Origin: Leptodontidium sp. MPI-SDFR-AT-0119
Taxonomy: Eukaryota; Ascomycota; Leotiomycetes; Helotiales; Leptodontidiaceae
DNA: 64,000 nt
Reading direction: 5' to 3'
Assembly (NCBI GenBank): GCA_020726505.1
Contig: JAHLEZ010000015.1
Location: 1,860,001-1,924,000, forward strand
This document shows positions 1-11,869 of this stretch, piece by piece. The position numbers and the translations under genes were made by a program. How positions within the stretch are numbered: the first letter of the stretch is position 1; every line of letters begins with the position of its first letter. The notes beneath the pieces are model-generated. The model was given only the letters and a program-made list of their open reading frames with translations. It ran no database searches and had not been told where the DNA came from.

Positions 1-3000
1 ATAACAGCACGTAAATTTCTTTGAATCACCAGTAGAGCCACCTCCTGCGATGAGCGCACAACCTTCCGCCCTTCGTTTCTGCTGCCACCAGTGATAGAGG
101 TTTGCTTCGCATTGTCTCCTTGTGCCGTTTCGTGGATCGCAATCTGCCTATCCAGGGCCTTGCTCACTCTGCCTCGAATCTATCGTCTGTTTTCGCCGCC
201 CAGGTCCTCAGTATCTCGTGTCCAAGTCTAATTGGCTTACTGTCTACGCTTCACTTATCGCAGTCTAGGTATCTCGATCATAACCAAACAGCCAAAACCC
301 TCAATGCCTCTCCGCGATACACTGGTCATGCTTCACGATAGGGCGCTGGCCTTGCTTATGGTTCGCGCATCGCAATACCACTCGATCTCCCTCCTTACAC
401 CTCAATACCATCGCCTTCCCCTCTCTTAGCCTCCTCCAACCTCTACTCTCTTTCTCCACATCCAGTTGACTGCCAGATGAAGCTGCGAGTCTGCAAGAAC
501 AAAAGGATGTGGAGGAGTTCCAAAAGGTAGACATAGACGTAATCCTACCCATACCTCGAGTCATGCTCTCAACAAGGCAGCAAATAACCTCCGTATGTCG
601 TAACTACACACTGACAGACGGCTCTCCAAATACATTGTACATTGGGCTTGGAAGAATGGAAAGCTCTTCATCGAACTCAGCGGATACCAGGCAGGTGTAC
701 CGAACGATGTATATGAACCAGCAGGCCTCCCACAACCGTTCTCCTCCTCAAGTCCTCATCAGCGTCCGTCTGGGCCCCTCCTTGCATGTGCGCGCATCGC
801 CATGAAAGCGGATAGATAGCATGGAGGACAACTGATACGATTCATTCCCGATAGAGCGACCACGACAGAGCCAGGCTTCGAATCTACCATTCCTCCTTCT
901 CCTCCTCCTCCTCCTCCTCCTCCTCCTCCTCCTCCGTCCTTCGAATCAAAGGTTCAGCTCTGGCGAAACTCTTTAAGTATATATCGCGGTTGCGAGGGAG
1001 ACAGCGGGACAGGGCATAACGAGGAGGCACAGTAGAGCAGATGAGACAATTGAGAAATACCTTCTCCTCGATACCGTCTTGCGACACTATACACATCTCT
1101 CGAAGCACTTTCTTTTGTCTTTGCGGCACAAGCCTAGGCGCAGACCTTATAGAATTTGGACTTGATGCGAGATGATACAGGCAGGCTTGCTGCTACCTCC
1201 CCCTCTGCTTCAGTCACTCCGAACGTGGCCAGCTGAGCGACGCGACTACAGGAGCAGTAGCGCTCATCTGACGAACATCACCACAATTTATAAACACAGG
1301 TGTTATTGCGACAGGCCGTCTAGGTTGGGGGGAAGGAGGACAAAAAGCACGGCGTAGCTTGCCGAAGTAAGACGCCTGGTAGATATCGGTCTGGAACGGG
1401 ACAATGCTACGCCAGACATGCTTGGGACTCAAGATTCACCTGCTTCCCCCTCGGGCATACATCCGCATTATATGAAGGGGCATATTTGTTTAGAAGAATA
1501 GCTAGCCTCTGCAAGCATCGGCTCAACATAAGGTGGTAGAGTGGCATTTCGTTCAATGTCGGTGAAGAAAGCAAGCGAGCCTTGCTTCGTCAATCAAAGA
1601 CCTGCCTCAAGCCCAAGGAAGCGGTGATATGGTGCGACAGTGTTGGTATCATCGATCTCTCAGCCTTCGTTGAGACGATCTTTAGTGTCGTGAGTGAGGC
1701 AAGATTTTCGCATTCCAATTCGGAACAGTGCTCTCTTCGCCAGGCAGCCAGGTCTGACACACCCGGAGTTGAGTTCATACTGGATTGCAAATAACTTTGT
1801 CTCGTCTCGTCCTTGCTCGAGCTCGGCAATTACCTAGGCTTATCGGGGAATCAAATGGCACATTCATTGATGGCTTGATCAGAGGTGGTATTGCGCGCTC
1901 ATTGCGAGGCCTTCATTTAGGCCTTCTTTCGACGAGGGGATACGGCATCCGATCCGATTAAAATGTAGAGCCTCTCTGCTCTTCGCTGCAGTGAGCAGAT
2001 GATTTAGCATATTTGGTGAGGGAGTCGGTCGCTGTCGATACGTGGGTAGTCGGAATTTCTGCCAAGAACTCACAACGCAATCTCTTTTCGTAGATTCGAC
2101 CGTATGTATCCCTCATCCGCCCAAGCTTCAAGCTCGAGCTTGTAGACCAAAAAATATCCATCGCTGATCCGTGGATCTAGGTCTGCTTCTCATCATAGAC
2201 TATAACCACTTCGCAAGTAGCGAAGCCTCTCTTTGCTCATCTAACACAGCTCTTCGATCGTGTTCATGGTAGATTATGAGTGTTTGGTCGGGAACGGACC
2301 GGAATAGCAATAGATATTCTTGATGATAATATTTCGGGGAACGAGACGATCAGCGATTCCCTTGCGGATCGGTGGATTTCCTGATTCTTCTGAACAAACA
2401 GTCCAATTGAAGACATGGTATTGCCTGTCTATTGCCAGCTTGTCTTGCTAAGCTCAAGATATTGGGAAATCATAGCTTCTGTCTTGTCCCTGTGCAGCCA
2501 AATCACAAACCCATTTCCATCACTAAGGTCTAATGGCTCAGGTCTGCTCAAGTCTACCGGTGATTAAGGATCCACACCCGATCATCTGGATCGCCTTAGA
2601 GGGAATTGGGTGGAAATTATTCGTCGACGAAGTATCAATTTCGCCCTCTCCCGAAAGCTAGAGGAAATGTATGAGCGGGTTTGTAAACCGCTCACTTTTT
2701 GCTTCTTTCTGTAGAAGTTCATCCACTAGAGAAGCCTCAAGGAAATATGACGTCGTTGGAATATTAATTAAAACTAAAGCGAAGTTACCTCGCGAGGACA
2801 AAATCAATCTGCCATTCTGTTTCGAGGAGTAGTCGCGGGTCGGCCCGTGGCATGGATGGGACATCACGTGTGTGGAGTAAACATGAACTTCCAGGTTGTT
2901 TGTTTCTCCTCTCCTGTTTCTCGCCAATTTCCCTAGGTCGGTCTGATTCGAGACGATAACATGCGAAGTTTTGTGGGCGAGAGGGATGTGGATGTACTTA

Positions 3001-3201
3001 GGCGTTAGGTTGTTGAGGCTCGCAGACTGACTGACATGACCCCCTGAATGCTGAACAGGACGACAAAACAGGTAAGGATTGCAATCAGAGGAAGGTAAGT
3101 GAGGTTTGTGAGCCAACTGACTGCAAGTGATGCCGTGTAAAGATATATGTCTACACTTTTTCGATTTCATCCATTTGCTAAGATTAATTTGCTGCCACCT
3201 A
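1..3201. other. Gene-free stretch at left edge
   Basis: No reading frame here resembles a known family, and none of the short ones joins into a longer spliced frame that I can see. It contains a (CTC)n microsatellite near 898-935. A 199-codon open frame on the minus strand (2658-3257) overlaps the 3' end of the TEL2 gene in another frame and shows no domain, so I did not call it. The last few hundred bases before 3201 probably include the TEL2 3' UTR. Confidence 0.5.
898..935. repeat. (CTC)n trinucleotide microsatellite
   Basis: About twelve uninterrupted CTC units. Read on the minus strand it gives a run of glutamate codons inside an 81-codon open frame, but that frame has no other protein-like character, so the repeat is most simply non-coding. 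Confidence 0.9.
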
Positions 3202-6200
3202 TCATCCCTTGAAGCTAGCCATATCCCCCAAAAGCAACGCCTGGTATTTTTCCACATTCTCCCTAATCCTCACCAGCACGCCCGCAGCCAACATCCTAAC
3301 CCTCTCATCCTCCTCAGTCCCACCTGCATCTAACCTCCCAAACACACCTTCAACCCACTCCTGGGTCTCCAACATCTGCCTTCCAAACGCCTCGACCAGT
3401 CCCCTTTTATCATCATTTACCTCCAATATCGTCAGGAACGAGAACAGCAACGCCTCCAACACCAATACATCCCCCGTGCTCTGTGCTCTGAGACCGAGAC
3501 ACAGATCCCAGAACTCGCTTGTCATCTGCGGCAACGAGAGGGTGTTTGGACCCGATGCGTGCAGGAGCAAGGAGAGTGTTTTGAGGAAGAGGGAGAGCAG
3601 GTAGGGGTGGAATGTTATGTTTGCGGAGGAGGAACCGAGGGTTTTCAGGTGTATTGAGAAGCGGCCTGTGAGGGGGAAGAAGAAACCGTTCGACACTACC
3701 TGCGCGAAGGTGTTGGTGGTGGGTTTCTTCCGGGAAGCTTCGACTGCCATGCGGGTGCTGAAGGTGCGGACTTTGAGGATCGAGGGCCCGGTTAGTTTGT
3801 CGGCTAGAGAAGCGGCCATGGGGGCTATCATTGTGTTGGAGAGGCTTGTGGTGAGGGTGTCGAGTGCTGAGATTGATGTTGGCGCTAGGGCTTTTTTCTG
3901 CGTTTGGGAGGTGTAGTGCGAGTGGATGTGTGGTGGGAGAGTTTTGCTGCGGAATGAAGGGTTGGAACTAGTTGGAAGGCTCTTCATCTTTGTGAGTGAT
4001 TTGTCTTCGGCGCCAAACCCGCCTAGCTCTCGTGCTCCTAGACCGAGAGTCGTGAGGACGGAGGCTCGCTGAGAGATGGAGTAGTCGCCGTCGAAGAAGG
4101 TCTTCGAGAACCACTGGCCCATCTTCAGAGGTTGGGCAATGAGAACGGCAATCATGCCTTGAATTCTCATATCTTGGAAATCCTCGATTTCATATTTATC
4201 TTGCAGTCCAATCAGGAGCGCTGCGAGTTCTTCTGCGTGGGCACTGAATTCGCTGCCGAAGTTGGCCTTCCGACGGATGAGTGGAGCGGCTGTTGTGAGA
4301 GCTAGCTTTTGTCGGTCGTAGTTCTCAATGTCTCGTAGGTAGGTGATTAGGTCGCGAATATACACTGGTGCTGTTGGTTTATTGCGTGTGATGAGCGTTG
4401 CGTCTTCGTCTGAATCTTCTGCATCAGAGTCGGGTTTGGCGTATGGGACCAGGCCGTCATCATCTGATTCCTCTTCATCCGAGTCTTCGATCTCCTCGAT
4501 GGCAACGATTTTCGAGCCTGTGGGTACTGGATTGGTCTTCTTTGCTTGTTGGGCGACCTTGGGTGGTTGCTTCTCGGCGATTTTGGCTACTACTCCAGCT
4601 TTGAGTGGATCCAATGACCCAATGCTGTCGGACACACTGACCAAGCCCTTGTACCACTTTGCTTCATCAGTACTCATATCTTCCACTTTGAAGTCCATTC
4701 TCTTGTCTCCTTTGTCAACTAAGCTGGACAGAGCTTCTCCAATGCACATCCCGAGAAAACGTGCTCGAGGAGATGAAGCAGCGAGTCGGTTCGAGACTAC
4801 ACTCAGGTGACTTCCCGATCGTATTATCATTGAGAGGCGAAGTGGTGCCTTTCGGTGGACATAACCCGCTGCAAGGAGTAGAACTTGGGCATGAGCTTGA
4901 GAAATAATTAGCCTTTGAGCGCAATTTTTACGATTCCGAGGACTATACCTTCTTGCTGTACCGTAGGAGTGTGCCTAATGTACAACTGATCCCCAAATTG
5001 CCCTAAGCTCTTGTCCAAAATAGTCTCAATGTCAGACTTGTTCCCAGCGAGGGCCACGAGTACGGCTCTCCGGATTGCAATGCCATCTCCAACACCGGCC
5101 CCAGAGGAGTTAGTCAGCCAGTATATGAGAAGATTCTTGCGGACTTCATCGTCTGCAACCACTAGACTTATCAGGCTTGCAGCTGCCCCAATAATCGATG
5201 CATCTGACTTCCACCAGCGAGAGTCCGCTTCGGTCGTTATGGGGGATGACAAATAGTCCCTTGAGACTATTTTGAGGAGTGAGAACAAGAAGTTGCGCTG
5301 ATCAAAACTTGGTAGACTTCCAATAAGCTTCAAGAACTGGGGTTTGCATTCCTTCTCCTGTAGAAGCAAGGAGGATAGGATTTCCTTTATGATACTATCT
5401 GCGACGGTGTCAGTTGAGTATTGTAATTAAAGTAGACCATTTCTCACCTGTATGGCCAAGACGAAACGATTTGCTGAGCAGCTCCGCACAACTCTTCCAT
5501 CCGTTCTCTGCTTCAGCTGGAAGATTCTTCGCCCAGTGTGTAATGTTTTGGGACAGCCAACGGCTGTAAAGTGTTCCATCGGCTATCCAGTGTCTCTCGT
5601 CAATCCTCTTACTGAGATCATTCATGACATTCTCCGATTCCGCAGCGATACCCAATATTTTGCCGCCACCTACCAACCCCAAGAATTCATTCCAGACAGC
5701 CTTTTGCTTTGATTGAGCATCTGAAGTGGCAGAGATACCAGCCCAAATTATGCCGACCGTCTTGGGACCCCCTAGAAGAGCTTGTAGAAGCTGCAAATTT
5801 ATGGCCAAAATGTCTTCAATCTTCGGACCCCCAATACTTTTTTTGAGTTCTTTTGACTTTTGGATCTGCTGCTTCAGACTTAGCAGGACTGAATTCAAGC
5901 CCGTGACACTTCGAAGACACAAGAGAAGAACTTCAAGGTCTGGTGAACTCCGGCCATGCTTTCCAGTCTTTCCTTTCTTGCCATTCGGTGATTCCTGTAA
6001 AACGTGCCAGTAATTCGGAACAGTGTCTGACACTAACGTGTGGACTAGTTGCGCTGCCAAAGAGCTTGGAGATGTGATATCAAATCCCTGGTCACTCTTC
6101 CCCAGAAACCGCAGGGTAGATATCAGAGTATCATGGTCTGGCTCATTCCGCAAGATCTCCAGGGCTTCTGCAGGTGTTGATGCGGTCTTGAGCCGGGGGT

Positions 6201-6303
6201 TTAATTTCGGTTCTGATGCCTTGACTACTTCGACTAGGGCGTTTTCGTTCTCCTTACTTCCATTCTTGTAAGAGGTACTCACAGGAGTAAGCAGACCTTC
6301 CAT
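3202..6303 (-). CDS. TEL2: Telomere length regulation protein TEL2 (TTT complex)
   Basis: HEAT-repeat scaffold of the Tel2-Tti1-Tti2 complex, an Hsp90 co-chaperone that stabilises the PIKK kinases (ATM, ATR, TOR, DNA-PK-like). Three exons on the minus strand: 5448-6303, 4949-5398 and 3202-4895, with introns of 49 and 53 nt, giving 999 residues, within the usual size of the family. The conserved stretch around LLLAAGYVHRKAPLRL appears only when the 4896-4948 intron is removed, and the following RARFLGMCIGEALS and later YIRDLITYLRD segments are family hallmarks. An acidic, Ser/Asp/Glu-rich linker (around EDSDEEESDDD) separates the N- and C-terminal helical halves, as in other fungal TEL2 proteins. 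The frame extends a few codons upstream of 6303, but only through a TTG, so the first ATG at 6303 is used. It shares a 213-bp intergenic promoter with UBA3. Confidence 0.9.
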
Positions 6304-6516
6304 ATCGAAATTTAGGTCCAAAAAATAACGAACCTCCTTTGAAATAAACAGTGGCTAGTGACGCAAGGTAGCGAAGTGAAGGCAAGACTGGAGGTGGCCA
6401 AAGGCGCTAGTCCTGCAGGCGGATAAGCGATAAGAAAGCCACCATCAGCCTCCTCAAGTCAACAAACGCCCTCCTGTTCCCTTCATTTCTCCCACTTCTA
6501 CAACACATCGACCAAG
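6304..6516. promoter_or_regulatory. Bidirectional promoter of TEL2 and UBA3
   Basis: Only 213 bp separate the two divergent start codons, so both transcripts must start inside it. A GGATAAGCGATAAG stretch near 6420-6434 holds two GATA cores; whether a GATA factor uses them is not shown by sequence alone. Confidence 0.6.
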
Positions 6517-8136
6517 ATGTCGCAACCACTTATGGTTTCTGGCACGATACCAGCGCCTGAGCCAAATCCTAAGGCGCGATGGTAAGCTCTACTCCCAGTA
6601 TTTTCCCTACAAAGCTGACTCTTACTTCCCCTCTTCAGGTCATACTTGGACAATTTCCTCCGCCATGCCGGCCCATTCTGCGAAGTGGATTTCGAGACCA
6701 ATGATGAAGCAGCTACCAGTATTGAAAGAATGAATATCTTGTCAGTTGTGATGGACCCGACACATCGAACAGAGGCTAACATATCGTAATAGGGTCATGT
6801 TGGTTGCCTGGATACACTTGGGACAGATTGGCTGCTAACTGCTGGGCAGAGGTGCTGGAGGCCTTGGATGTGAGATATTGAAGAACCTGGCTTTGTCTGG
6901 TTTCAAGAATATCCATGTCATTGATATGGGTAAGTTCTCAAGCTGCTTGCTTCTGTTTTCAAAGTACTGAATTGGAATAGACACCATCGACGTTTCGAAC
7001 CTCAATCGCCAGTTCCTCTTCCGTCAAAGCGATGTTGGAAGCTCGAAGGCCGAAGTTGCAGCAAGATTCGTTGAGAAGAGAGTTAAGGGCGTCTCAATCA
7101 CACCACACAACTGCAGGATTCAGGATAAAGATGACGATTTCTACATGAAGTTCAACGTTGTCATCTGCGGCTTGGACAGCATTGAAGCTAGACGATGGAT
7201 CAACTCCACACTTGTCAATCTGGTGGACAACGAAAATCCTGAAAGTCTCAAGCCTTTAATTGATGGGGGCACCGAAGGTAGGAGTCTCTTCACGGAACGC
7301 TATAGAGGTCCTGGACTAAATGCTTCGCAGGATTCAAGGGTCAAGCTCGTGTCATATTTCCCACAATGACCTCCTGTATCGAATGCCAGCTCGATATGCA
7401 CGCCCCAAGAGCCGCGGTTCCTCTCTGCACGCTTGCAACCATCCCTCGCCAGCCGGAACATTGCATTGAATGGGCACATATTATTGCTTGGGAGCAGGAG
7501 AAACCGTTTCCAAAGCTTGACAACGATGACCCCGAACATATCACTTGGTTGTTCCAAAAGGCTTTAGCTCGAGCTAAGGAGTTCAATATCTCAGGAGTCA
7601 CGTATTCTCTGACACAAGGAGTTGTTAAGAATATCATTCCTGCAATTGCCTCGACCAACGCAGTCATTGCTGCAAGTTGTTGCAACGAAGCCTTCAAGAT
7701 TGCCTCGCAGACAAATCCACCCTTAGGACTTGAAGAGAACTACATGATGTACAGCGGCAACGAAGGCATCTACACCTATACGTTCAAGCACGAGAAGAAG
7801 GATGACTGCCCAGTCTGTGGGAACCTCGCTCGTGGTCTTGATGTCGATCCTAATCTCACATTGCAAGAGTTCATCGACTCGTTGGCGGCAAGACCAGAGG
7901 CACAGCTAAAGAAGCCATCCATTCGCTCTGAGAGTAAGACCCTCTACTTTCAGAACCCCGAGAGCTTGAGGTTGCAGACAGCTCCTAATCTTGACAAGAA
8001 AATATACGACCTCGTTGTAGATGGCGAGGAAATCGGAGTTTCGGATCCCTCACTTGGTGCCGTTAGCTTCAAGTTCAAGGTCAAGTTCTCTCGGGAGATT
8101 CTGGGTCTGGGGAAGACGAACAGCGCTGCGGCGTAA
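6517..8136 (+). CDS. UBA3: NEDD8-activating enzyme E1 catalytic subunit UBA3
   Basis: Adenylates NEDD8/Rub1 and carries it as a thioester before transfer to Ubc12; partner of Ula1/APPBP1; drives cullin neddylation. Six exons: 6517-6581, 6639-6740, 6793-6798, 6850-6929, 6981-7277 and 7331-8136, giving 451 residues, close to the family length. The nucleotide-binding motif LVIGAGGLG (about 56-64) requires a 6-nt microexon at 6793-6798. The catalytic cysteine falls at Cys216 in PLCTLATIP. Zinc ligands are Cys199/Cys202 (SCIEC) and Cys343/Cys346 (CPVC). The C-terminal ubiquitin-fold domain runs from about 350. The Met at 6517 is the first in-frame ATG after the short spacer to TEL2. The 3' end faces RPC40 with 225 bp between the two stop codons. 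Confidence 0.95.
6793..6798 (+). other. UBA3: 6-nt microexon (exon 3 of UBA3)
   Basis: The six bases GGTCAT lie between a 52-nt intron (6741-6792) and a 51-nt intron (6799-6849). Each intron has GT...AG ends and its own GCTAAC branch site just before its acceptor. The microexon completes Leu56, encodes Val57 and starts Ile58 of the universally conserved nucleotide-binding motif. Skipping it would keep the frame but delete two conserved residues. Confidence 0.85.
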
Positions 8137-8361
8137 GTGGGTAGATGTTACCGGTGGGAACATTCATGACGATACGATATGCACGATCACGGCAGTGCAT
8201 ACGGATGCATATGGAGGTGAGTTACGAGGTTACGATATCATGAGGAATTTGACTTTTCTCTATACAGAAGCTTCTGCTCTAGTTTAGCTATCAAGAAGCC
8301 ATCCAAACGCCCGAACCGAAAACTCCTGCAATGCTCGTAAATCATCATTTTGCCCCCCTCT

Positions 8362-9686
8362 CTATCGTGCCATATTCGCCAAGTTCCTCTTCATGGTAAG
8401 GCATTTCAATCTGAGAACCTTAATCGACTCTAAGAAGAGCTCATCGCTATCCCACTGTCCTAGACTCTCAATAGAGAATATGAAGTGATCTCGTATCCTT
8501 CCTAGCTTGACCTTGCCCTCGAACTCCTCATGTCGTAAGCACTCCCTGCTCACAGTATCCTTCATCGTGTCCAAGACTACGGCCTTCTTCTCGCCGTCAT
8601 GTCCCTCATATCCGCTCCCCTTCTCAGCAGCCTCCTTCTTGGTGACCGTCTCAAATCCAATCACGCCATCCGGGAAGCATCTCGCGAACTTCTCAGCATC
8701 CTTCCCTAAGATTGGCTTCAAAATGTTGATCGTAGGTAGCAGACGATATGAAGCCGTAGCGACCGGTGAATATTTGGCATGATCACTTCCCACACCCTTG
8801 ATCGCATGCATCTCCACATCAATACACTGTCCGGGCCGTAACTTTGCAACCAAGATATCCGGATTCGTAGGCACGATGGCATTCTCGCCGCCGAAAACCC
8901 TGTGCTGCTGTCCGAACGGCTTGAACTTGATATCCCTGGCGTAGACATGAGCATTGTGGTATAGCTTCAAAGGATCCGTCTCTCCCTTCTCCGCCTCCTG
9001 GTTTCGGGTGCATTCGATTTTGAGGTCCAGGCAGATGGTGTTGTAGTCGAAATTCTGTGGCTCCTCTCCAGATCCCTCTTCCGGCTTTCTGTACCACTTC
9101 AGATATTCTAGGATACCGCGCTTTCCGCCTTTGAAAGGCACGAGACCCAGACGTGCGGCGAGGACTTCGTCTTGGATTATGGAGGTGTTGTTGTTTACGA
9201 AGACGGTTTCGATGGCGAGGGAGGGGATCTCGGCGATCATGATGCGCCGGAAGGCGTTGGCGACTGAGGCATCGATGCCGATGAGAGAGAAGGATGATTC
9301 GGTAGGCACATTGTGGTGGAATTTGACTTGGAAGGTTTTGTTGAACTTGTCGACGTCCCAGGCGTGGTCTTCACCGGGGTACTAGAGGGGAAGGTCAGCA
9401 ATTGTACGTTTTGAAGTCGCTGTTAGGTAACAATTGTTGAAGTCTCAGCGAGCGTCCAATCTATAGCAGATAGCAAATTTGTAGAGACTTCTTTGTCTGC
9501 TGTGATGTGTTCCAGAAAGATTTTAACATACATGGCCAGGGAAGTCGGTCGAGGTGATATCTGTGACAGTTTCTGCGTTGACTCCTACAATCTGAAATAT
9601 GAATTAGCAAAGTTCTGTAGATATTTGAGGACATTCCATACTCTTCTGCGATCCAGTTCTGCCTGCGACGGCTGGTAAGGTGCCAT
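8362..9686 (-). CDS. RPC40: RNA polymerase I and III common subunit AC40 (RPAC1)
   Basis: Alpha-like subunit that pairs with AC19 in the assembly platform of RNA polymerases I and III. Exons on the minus strand: 9642-9686 (15 codons), 9532-9591 (20 codons) and 8362-9381, with introns of 50 and 150 nt; 374 residues, slightly longer than the yeast protein. The alpha-like dimerisation motif is clear in VANAFRRIMIAEIPSLAIE (about 75-93), followed by the D/L-rich insert region and the C-terminal alpha-like half. The N-terminal segment with ITSTDFPGHYPGEDHAWD is created by splicing. It lies tail-to-tail with UBA3 and head-to-head with NUO-49, with 460 bp between the starts. Confidence 0.93.
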
Positions 9687-10146
9687 CTTTGCTGTTGTGA
9701 AATCGCGGTTGTTGGACGGCGGGGTCTTTGGTTGTCGCATCCCGATAAAATAAATTTTGAAGTAGCCTAGCCAAATTCGTCTGCAATAAAGCGAGTTGAT
9801 TTCCTACATATACAATTCACTTTCAAGATAAAAACTAAGACTTTCTTAAACCTGATCTCGGCTTTTTCTTCAATTGAATGTTCTAAAATGATTTAACGAC
9901 TTTGAACAGGCTTTCATTCAGGTAAATTACCTACCTGAAGAGCTGTCGCTGGAGAGGTTGCTTGACAGGGATTAGGAGCTAGGTGCATTTTAGATCCGAG
10001 CTTATTTCGAGTGTACCTCATCATCAACCTCAACTCGGGGCGACACCTCTACTCTACGATCAAGGACACTCTCCCCTCCAACTCAATCGCAGACGATTGA
10101 GGTCTGGTTACAATCATCAAGCTTCCTCTCTATTTCCTTGACCGCA
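9687..10146. promoter_or_regulatory. Shared upstream region of RPC40 and NUO-49
   Basis: The 460 bp between two divergent housekeeping starts. It contains one copy of a short dispersed repeat (about 9876-9962, see the separate entry). No recognised transcription-factor site stands out otherwise. Confidence 0.45.
9876..9962 (+). repeat. Dispersed short repeat, copy A
   Basis: The first 36 bases, from AATGTTCT at about 9877, match copy B (about 41102) at 34 of 36 positions by eye, differing by two A/G transitions. Similarity continues more weakly through the ACCTGA..GAG..TCGCT segment. It sits in the RPC40/NUO-49 intergenic region. No terminal inverted repeats or coding capacity are visible, so it could be a decayed miniature element. 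Confidence 0.6.
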
Positions 10147-11699
10147 ATGGCGTCCTCCCTCACCCGGCTGGCCGGCCGCCAGGCCAAACGCATCTGCTTG
10201 CGACCCGCACTACCCTCAACCTCCTCTCCACGCGCCTCAATACGCTGCTTCTCTGCTGCTCCAGCTAGGAGATATGCAGAGCCATACGAGGGCACGAGAT
10301 TGATCCCAGTCGACGACAGATTCGGACATCCTACCAATCCCGATGACCCTCAGCACATGAACATCACCCCCGACTCGAACCTCCCAGATGGCGAAGCCAT
10401 TGAGAACCGCAAGATCAGACATTACACTGTTAACTTCGGGCCACAACATCCTGCTGCTCACGGTGTGCTGCGGTTGATTCTGGAGCTCAATGGAGAGGAA
10501 ATTGTGCGATCGGATCCTCATGTGGGCTTGTTGCACCGTGGTACGGAGAAGTTGATTGAATACAAGACATATCTCCAGGCCCTGCCGTATTTTGATCGAT
10601 TGGACTACTGCTCCATGATGACAAACGAGCAGTGCTTTTCGTTGGCCGTAGAGAAGCTCTTGAATATCGAGATTCCAGACCGTGCTAAGTGGATCAGGAC
10701 ATTGTTTGGGGAGATCACTAGGATTTCAAATCATTTGATGTCTATTCTGTCTCACGCGATGGATGTCGGTGCTCTTACGCCTTTCTTGTGGGGATTTGAG
10801 GAACGTGAGAAGTTGATGGTAAATATGTTTGGATTGTTTTTCTAAGGATATTTGCTAACTCTGCGCAGGAATTCTATGAACGAGTTTCCGGAGCCCGTAT
10901 GCACGCCGCCTATGTCAGACCTGGCGGTGTTCATCAGGACATCCCAGTCGGACTTCTTGATGACATATACCAATGGGCCACCCAATTCTCAGATCGAATC
11001 GACGAGACTGAGGAACTTCTTACGGACAATCGTATCTGGATCGGACGGACAAAGGGAATCGGAGTTGTGTCCGCAGCGGATGCTTTGAACTACTCTCTTT
11101 CCGGTGTGATGTTACGTGGTTCTGGCGTACCATGGGACATCCGCAAGAGCCAGCCTTACGACGCGTATGGCGAGGTTGAATTCGATGTGCCTGTCGGCGT
11201 GAACGGTGATTGTTATGATCGTTACCTTTGTCGAATGGAGGAGTTCAGACAGTCGCTGCGCATCATCCATCAATGCCTGAATAAGATGCCTGCAGGCCCA
11301 ATCCGAGTTGAGGACTACAAGGTATCTCCACCTCCCAGAGCGGCTATGAAGGAGAACATGGAAGCCTTGATCCACCACTTCTTATTGTTCACGAAGGGGT
11401 ATACTGTGCCACCTGGAGAAACATACTCAGCAATCGAGGCTCCAAAAGGAGAGATGGGTGTGTTTGTTGTCAGTGACGGGAGTGAGAGACCATACCGATG
11501 CAAGATCCGAGCTCCAGGGTTTGCTCATCTGGGTGCCTTCGACCAGATCTCCAGGGGACATTTGTTGGCGGATGCAGTGGCCATCATCGGAACGATGGAT
11601 TTGGGTAAGTTGAATTCAGAGATTTTTTTGGGTTGTTGCTGTGATTGTTGAATATGACTGCTAACATTTTATGCAGTGTTCGGAGAAGTAGATCGCTAA
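10147..11699 (+). CDS. nuo-49: NADH:ubiquinone oxidoreductase 49 kDa subunit (NDUFS2), mitochondrial complex I
   Basis: Core subunit of complex I that helps form the quinone-binding site in the peripheral arm. Exons 10147-10818, 10869-11604 and 11677-11699; introns 50 and 72 nt; 476 residues. The N-terminus ([20 protein letters not shown]) is basic and free of acidic residues, as expected for a mitochondrial presequence. Family signatures: [15 protein letters not shown] (about 98-112), [11 protein letters not shown] and RAPGFAHL. The last exon is only 23 nt and supplies the conserved terminal VFGEVDR. An alternative in-frame start lies upstream only as a TTG, so the ATG at 10147 is used. Confidence 0.97.
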
Positions 11700-11869
11700 G
11701 CTGAGAGACGAGAAATGGCAGCTGAAATTGGAAATCCACACAAGTGAAGGGTCATTTGGTGGGTCGTTGTACATAGTATGATACAGTGTGCTATACGGCA
11801 CTGAGTTAGCAATGCAGGCGCAAACTTCAAAAATGGCCTCGAAGGTACTCCACTTACGGGGTGATACGT

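Noticed and set aside
884..1129. 81-codon frame with a poly-glutamate run
   Set aside because: The run comes only from the CTC microsatellite; the rest shows no conservation features and no splice partner.
2658..3257. 199-codon open frame on the minus strand
   Set aside because: Overlaps the 3' end of TEL2 in another frame, no domain or signal, composition not protein-like; likely chance in 3' UTR and intergenic sequence.
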